Part shown: positions 58,371-64,000 of the stretch, one piece after another
Layout: each line of letters begins with the position of its first letter
Position numbering within the stretch: position 1 is the stretch's first letter
NCBI GenBank assembly: GCA_012295275.1
Contig: CM022673.1
Location: 23,479,081-23,543,080 of the forward strand
Reading direction: 5' to 3'
Origin: Chrysomallon squamiferum
Taxonomy: Eukaryota > Mollusca > Gastropoda > Neomphalida > Peltospiridae
DNA: 64,000 bases
Notes under the pieces: generated by a model
The model's input: the letters and a program-made list of their open reading frames with translations, nothing else
Database searches by the model: none
Told to the model about the DNA's origin: nothing
Translations under genes and position numbers: made by a program

Positions 58371-59103
58371 TCTCGAACTTAATCCATTCCAGAAAGCTGT
58401 TCCAAATCTTGTTTGTTCAAAAACCAAATCAATTGTTCCAAAAAAGTATAAATTGGATTAATCCATTCCAGACACCCCAAAATTATGAATCATAAAGCGT
58501 TTTAAATAAAAATGTTGCTTATTCAAACCTGTATAATAACTTACATGAATAAAATCACAAACAAAAACTGTAACACAATAAACAGATGAAACTTGCATTT
58601 TACCTGTACTGAAGAAGGTATGGAAAAGTGCAAAGGAGGGATATAATTGTTTGGAAGGGGAGTCACCTTGCATAAAAGCATCAGATAACTCTCCTTCAGG
58701 GTTTTTTTCTGTGTTCTGTGCCTTTACACCAATACTATGTGCTTGAGACTCACTGGACTTCATTTTCAGTAAAAACCTGTCAAACAAGATTTGTTTCTGC
58801 CTGTGTTTTTAATTTTTTTTAAATGTTTCTGAAGTAAGACATGGTATTGTCACTGAAAAGGTTTATTCTGTTATATGCTACAGTTTTGTCAGTATGAAAA
58901 ATTTCAGAAAATTCTGTAACCATTTTCCACTTTGATTAGCAAATTATCCTCCCTTCCCTCATCCTCATCTGAAAATATTTCCTCATCTTACTTGAGTTCA
59001 AGAACCAAGTTTACATTCTACATCCCAATTTTTTTTTTGCAAATAATATGTTCAAGGTCCAAATTTTTGAAAAGGTTGTTGTTTGAGAACTAAGGTATCA
59101 CTG
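58371..59103. mobile_element. Candidate Tigger-like element upstream of the ABCB6 coding start
   Basis: The left end reads ATACCTCAGTTCTCGAACTT and the right end GTTTGAGAACTAAGGTATCACTG, imperfect inverted ends of the pogo/Tigger type (CAGTGATACC...). The left terminal CAGTG is not intact, and TA flanks are ambiguous in this AT-rich setting. The minus-strand frame 58458-58787 (SIGVKAQNTEKNPEGELSD) lies wholly inside it and is regarded as element-derived, not an upstream ABCB6 exon. Confidence 0.55.
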
Positions 59104-59860
59104 AAATAAATAAATAAATAAATGAATTCTTATGATAGACACCTATCAATGATTCCTTAAAAGCAATATTCTTAGCTTTCCTAGAGAAGTGAAGTGCCTA
59201 AGTTGATTGTTTCACATTCTGCCCAGGAAGATCCTTCTATCTTACCATACACCAACAATGTTTGTTCACTATAGAGTTCAGGTCAGTATTCTCCTAGGCA
59301 AAGGAAGTTTCAATTGCATTCCACTGTAGAGTACTGTTATGGCTTTATCAGAGATATATCTCAGTATGCACGTTTTACCCACATTCAATTTAGAGAAGTA
59401 TGACAATTTCTAATGCAAATATATTTTTAGTCATTACTAATTAATAAAAGTCTTTGACTCAGTGGCATTTCCATTATATACCACATATAAATTATTAAAT
59501 TGTTTTGCAATTTTCTCTTAGATGGACTCAGTTTTACCCAAGTGCAAAGATAATTTATTCTGTTAGCCTGACTTAAACTCTAAACTTAGGGTCTCCTCTA
59601 TGTTTGACACATCCTAACCAAATACCATCAATGCCAAGCCATCTGCATATAAGTATGCATGTATATGTTTGTAAGCATGCATCCATCTCTTTGTCTAGCT
59701 ATGTAACATTTAGGTATGGGGGAGTTTGTTGTTTTTTGGCAGCAACTGTACTGGCATCTAATAGAATTCAATTGTAGCATGAAAATTTCCCATTTAGAAT
59801 TCCTGTTTTCACACAAATTGTTTATATAAGTATTATGATCTAAAATAACATCCATTATAT

Positions 59861-60172
59861 GTCTTGCATTACTTGGAACCTGCATATAATGTTATAGACA
59901 ATTTGAATTATCATAGACTAACATTACATTTAGAAATTACAATCCAAACATATTGCATGCTTATATAAATATTATCCATATCAAATGAACATACTGCATT
60001 AAGAAATTGCTGTTAACAATAATGTGAATTTTTCACCAACAGAAATGGGTTTTAGGAACTCAGAGCAAAATTCTGTAGGATGCTATAAGTCTCTCCACGA
60101 ATATAAATTTTTATTGAGACAAATAAAAGAAAGATTACTGAATTATCTATTACCAACCCTAATACAGGTATT
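59861..60172. repeat. Dispersed repeat, copy 2, in ABCB6 5' flank
   Basis: Direct-orientation partner of 55274-55610, about 4.6 kb away. Differences are scattered substitutions and one deletion near 59941, so the copies are not a very recent duplication. Confidence 0.85.
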
Positions 60173-60248
60173 ATAATTATGGTATATCATAACAATTTCT
60201 AATTAAAGCAAATCATGCAAGAGTCAGACATACTGATTTGTAAATAAA

Positions 60249-60303
<55 letters not shown>

Positions 60304-62146
60304 CAATTAAAATAAATTTTTAAAAACCTCAGTACCACGTGGCTATTTTAGTATGCCGTTATTAATTATTTTTTTTTGTCAGGTTTGTTCGCTGATGAAA
60401 TTTGAAGGGTTAGTTTTGACACTATAAAATACAGAAACAAATTTAATTAGCAAAACAGAATTGTCAATTTTTAAATAATAATGTTAAAAAGTAATAATAA
60501 TAATAATATACAGACACTGTCGACAGAGACATTTAAAAAATGTGTAAAAGGTTCTAAACGTGACCCGGTAAAAGAATCGTCTGCATTGTCTAATGTCTAT
60601 GAATTCAAGAAATATCATATCCTTCTAAAACAACAACACAGTATATCTTGTCTTTCTTTTTGTTCTCTTTATTTTCCGTGTAAATTAAACTTTAAGCAAT
60701 TTTTCGTAATTTCTTACCTCGTTGCTTTACTTTTTCTTTTCTGTTTTAACAAATAATGCAAATCATTTATTCGAATATGTCAAGTCATGCCGATTTGTCC
60801 TCGACATTGCTATCTTTGTAAATCACGCCTTTTTTGTTAGCTCTCTCAAACTAGGTTGTAATTTTCTTTTAACTTACATCCAGTTTACGTTTATGAATTC
60901 ACATCATCTGTTTCTGACAGTTCTGGGCTATATCAACTGTTTTCCAGGCTGAGCGAAAAGATTATAGTACCACCATTCAAAAATATAAATGTAGTAATAA
61001 ATAAATAAATAAAATAAAAGGTGTTAAAAAAGAATGAAAAGCACAAGTTGCTTTAATCTTAGAAACAATTATTTTGTTATTGTTATCTGCATTTGGCGTA
61101 ATGTGATACTACATCTGGCAGTTTAAGACGGGAATAGTTGTGTTTCAGTAAATAAATAACATATGACTGACCTTAATGGCCTTAACACTTGCATAAAAAT
61201 GTCTAACAATTCCATATCTGCATTATATTTGCCATTTATTAAGTAATTCAGTATAAAAGGAATTCATTGTCAGAACGATTGGATTACTATGATCAAATGA
61301 GGGGGGAGAAAAAATCCTTAGTTTCTTAGTTATTATTATATTATTTTATTGCATTTAAACTTGAATTCAGTCACTAATCAATAAGCACCCTATATAGTGT
61401 CTGTTACTAGGTGCATATCTATGTGTGTATGTCTATGGGTAGTGTATAATTAATAATTTCACTTGCTCAACTGTGGCACGTGACATGTCACTGAACTATG
61501 TGTGGCCAACTTAATTCTGTAAATGAGAGAACCTTTGTTAAAAGTTTTGAATCCCAACACTGGCTGTATCCTTGAATTTGAAGAAAAAAAGATGTGCTTT
61601 GGCATAAACATTTTGTTTTATATTCAAAATTATGAAAATAACTGAGTTATGATTACTTTAAGTCTAATACTATCATCAGATTCATTGTTTTATTCAATCT
61701 GTAATTTTTTAGTCATTAAGTTCCAGTCAACTTGTACCTCAATGCTGTTACTAGGAATTAACCCAATCAGACCATGTGCAAAACTGTTTTGTAAATGTTG
61801 GTGCCACTTGCATATTTTTTCATATAAAGATGCATATTAAAGTTACGTTAGTGTTAATGTAACAGAGAAAAAATAGGTTAAACAATTGCTGGTTAATATA
61901 ACAGTAAGCAACACACAGTGTGGTCCACTCTTTACAGTGTCTTTATTAGTAATTCCTGCCCAAGTCCACTTCATTCTGTTAACATGACAGGGAGCAATCA
62001 TATAATATTTTCTCTACATGTCAGAAACCCTTAAAGTGCCCACTCATAGCCCTGTAGGGATTCTTGTACAAATTTACATATGTATAAAATTTCATGGGAA
62101 TCTGAATCAGTGTCAAAATGAGATAAAATGATAAGGAATAAGTCTG
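60173..62146. other. Intergenic, no gene recognised
   Basis: (TA)n at 60252-60303 and AT-rich sequence. The frame at 60481-60756 starts with an AAT repeat and continues as KRDPVKESSALSNVYEFKKY, not recognised. No splice-joined exon set and no ABCB6 upstream exon could be identified. Confidence 0.4.
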
Positions 62147-62154
62147 TTGTTAAT

Positions 62155-62739
62155 GGATACAGAATACTGCACTGGAAAAACTGGCACCTGGAAGAAATGG
62201 CGATGTGCTGATTTTGAAAAAATGGCACCTGAAAAATATTTTCTATTGCTTATTGATATTTAGTTATTGGTAGTAGGTGAAGTCCTGCTTACAAAAACAA
62301 TTCATTATTGCACATAAAAAGCACATAAAAAACCAGTGCGTGAATAATATTTGGGATGATGATTTAATGTCACAAATAATATACACCACAGCTAATATCA
62401 TCTTTAGCAATTGTTGACAATTCATAATTAAATGATCAGTCAAAACAAATGTAAACCAAAATCAACCCTCACATATATGTATGTATATTATATATATATT
62501 TGTATGTGTGGTGTATATGTATGTGTACATGTGTAATTATTAAACTCTGATATAATGCTGTACTTTGTTAATCAAAACCAAGTGGATGAGTGATGCTATA
62601 TATTAATATATACGTATGTAACAATATTGCACAAATAAACTATTTTCAAAAGAACTTTTAAAGCAAGTATAGAGAAAAAATAAATAAGGTGCCGTTTTTT
62701 CCAGGGTCTTTTTTCTGATGCCATTTTTTCCTACACCTG
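62155..62739. mobile_element. Candidate non-autonomous transposon with 8-bp target duplication
   Basis: TTGTTAAT occurs at 62147-62154 and exactly again at 62740-62747 (the match extends to CTGTTGTTAAT). Just inside, the left GGAAAAACTGGCACCTGGAA resembles the inverse of the right sequence (GGAAAAAATGGCATCAGAAA), a diverged inverted terminal repeat. The interior has TATG repeats (62470-62530) and no coding frame. Confidence 0.45.
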
Positions 62740-62747
62740 TTGTTAAT

Positions 62748-63741
62748 ATACATGTTCTATTCAGTGCTCAATTTAGAACATCAAACACTTTTCAATAGAC
62801 AAAATAATAACATGATAACATTTTTTAACAGGAACAATTTTTATTTTCATAATATAATGCATACTGAAGGGTGATTTTTTTCTTTTAATTGAAATTTGAA
62901 AAATCGTCTTAAAAATTTGAAATTTTAAGAAACTAGTGAACAAATGTATCATTTTTAACTTTTCACTTTTTCTCTCTTTGTATATTATATTTTTATTTAT
63001 TTACCTTTATTTTTAATTAATTTATTTATTTTATTATCATTTATTTTTTAACAAAATTATGAAATTGAAGAGACATTTTGGGGATTGGCTTAGTGTAAAA
63101 AATAAATGTAGAAATGGTTAACAATGATTAATTAATTCTGATTATGTTAATGTGTTTTAATATATTAGATTCTGATCTGAGATAAATGAGTGAAATAAAA
63201 AGCCTTTTACAGCATTTATTTCTTTATGTTCATAAAACTGACAACAGTTTCTTTGATTGTTTATAATGGCTTCAAGTGCTGAATCCTCAGTTTGGTACTG
63301 TTAATTTTTTTTTTTTTTATCTTATTAGTAAACTTTAATAACCATATAAAATTTCTGCAAGAGACAATTTGATGTTTCACAGATCAATTGTGTCATAATA
63401 ATGTAATAATACTAATAACAAAACCTATTTTTCTTTGGATATGTATTTATAATTTAACATTTTCTGTTTCAGTTAAATCCCATAACAAAATTTACTTAAA
63501 GTTTAGACATCAGCCTTTGATTTTGTGTCAAACTGATCTAGTTTCATTCCAGAAGACCTTGTGTTTAGATTTACTCAGTTTCACAATAGTAGAAAATATT
63601 TTAATAACTTTCTTTCATTTCACAAAGGTGATTTTCAACTACTGTATTATGATTAATTTCTTGTCCCAGTGTTAATATGCAACAATTCTTGTTCTTTTAG
63701 CATAGAAATACTTTTTAAACAACTGTAATATACATGTTGAA
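62748..63741. other. AT-rich intergenic, no gene recognised
   Basis: TTTAT-rich sequence at 62985-63050 and poly(T) at 63306-63320. The frame at 63388-63675 is AT-driven and not recognised. Confidence 0.4.
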
Positions 63742-64000
63742 AAAAAGTACTTTGTGTAAATCAATCAACATTTCACATAAACAATGAAATTTTGTAATAA
63801 TAAACAATCAATGTTAAAAAAATACTTTGTGTAGATTAATCAACATTTCACATAAACAATGAACATGTTTTGTAACAATAAACATTCAAACCTTGAAAAA
63901 ATACTTTTGTGTGTAGGTAAATCAACATTTCACATAAACAATGAACATGTTTTGTAGTAATAAGCATTCAGTAATGAAAAAAGTACTTTGTGTAGATTAA
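63742..64000. repeat. About 80-85-bp tandem array running off the window end
   Basis: At least three copies of a unit containing AATCAACATTTCACATAAAC, AATGAACATGTTTTGTA, AATAAACATTCA and AAAAATACTTTGTGTAG. Copies differ by small indels. The array continues beyond base 64000. Confidence 0.9.

Noticed and set aside
58458-58787. Upstream frame as a possible ABCB6 N-terminal extension
   Set aside because: Lies inside a transposon-like unit, and the ABCB6 start [10 protein letters not shown] already gives the expected family length.

Overview
This is a eukaryotic (metazoan) window. It is AT-rich, its genes are split by GT-AG introns, and the spaces between genes are filled with microsatellites, minisatellites and decayed DNA transposons. 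The gene set, the CA/CT/AAT/ATCT microsatellite load and the vertebrate-type (CCCTAA)n repeat suggest a lophotrochozoan, most likely a cephalopod mollusc such as an octopus. That assignment is inference, not proof.

Left half (about 1-34 kb). A segmental duplication dominates. Copy A (about 0.1-13.6 kb) and copy B (about 26.1-33.1 kb) each carry an intact four-exon acyl-CoA-binding protein (ACBP/DBI) gene on the minus strand. Beside it in copy A is a three-exon plus-strand gene for a cysteine-rich, cystine-knot-like protein (Spatzle/Trunk-like cysteine order). In copy B only a broken copy of its middle exon remains. Between the two copies lie a Ginger-like transposon with long inverted ends and a nested LINE fragment, a Tigger/pogo element, and a two-exon minus-strand gene for a type II membrane glycosyltransferase with a DXD motif (A4GALT/A4GNT-like). 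Three hAT-like elements with 8-bp target duplications can be delimited.

Middle (about 35-37.5 kb). Two blocks of degenerate interstitial telomeric repeat (CCCTAA)n show a roughly 430-bp higher-order duplication. They are split by about 1 kb of foreign DNA holding a 42-bp minisatellite, a hAT-like end, and an inverted copy of the first 90 bases of the window.

Right half (about 40.8-58.1 kb). One complete gene on the minus strand encodes an ABCB6-type half ABC transporter. I could join 19 coding exons in phase, giving 841 residues. Many of its introns are filled with tandem minisatellites of 30-95 bp, each with its own unit. The last 6 kb has no recognised gene; it holds dispersed repeats, two candidate transposons and a tandem array that runs off the window end.

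The genes do not form an operon-like unit. ACBP (acyl-CoA carrier), ABCB6 (porphyrin/heavy-metal transporter), the glycosyltransferase and the secreted-type factor look like independent single genes.
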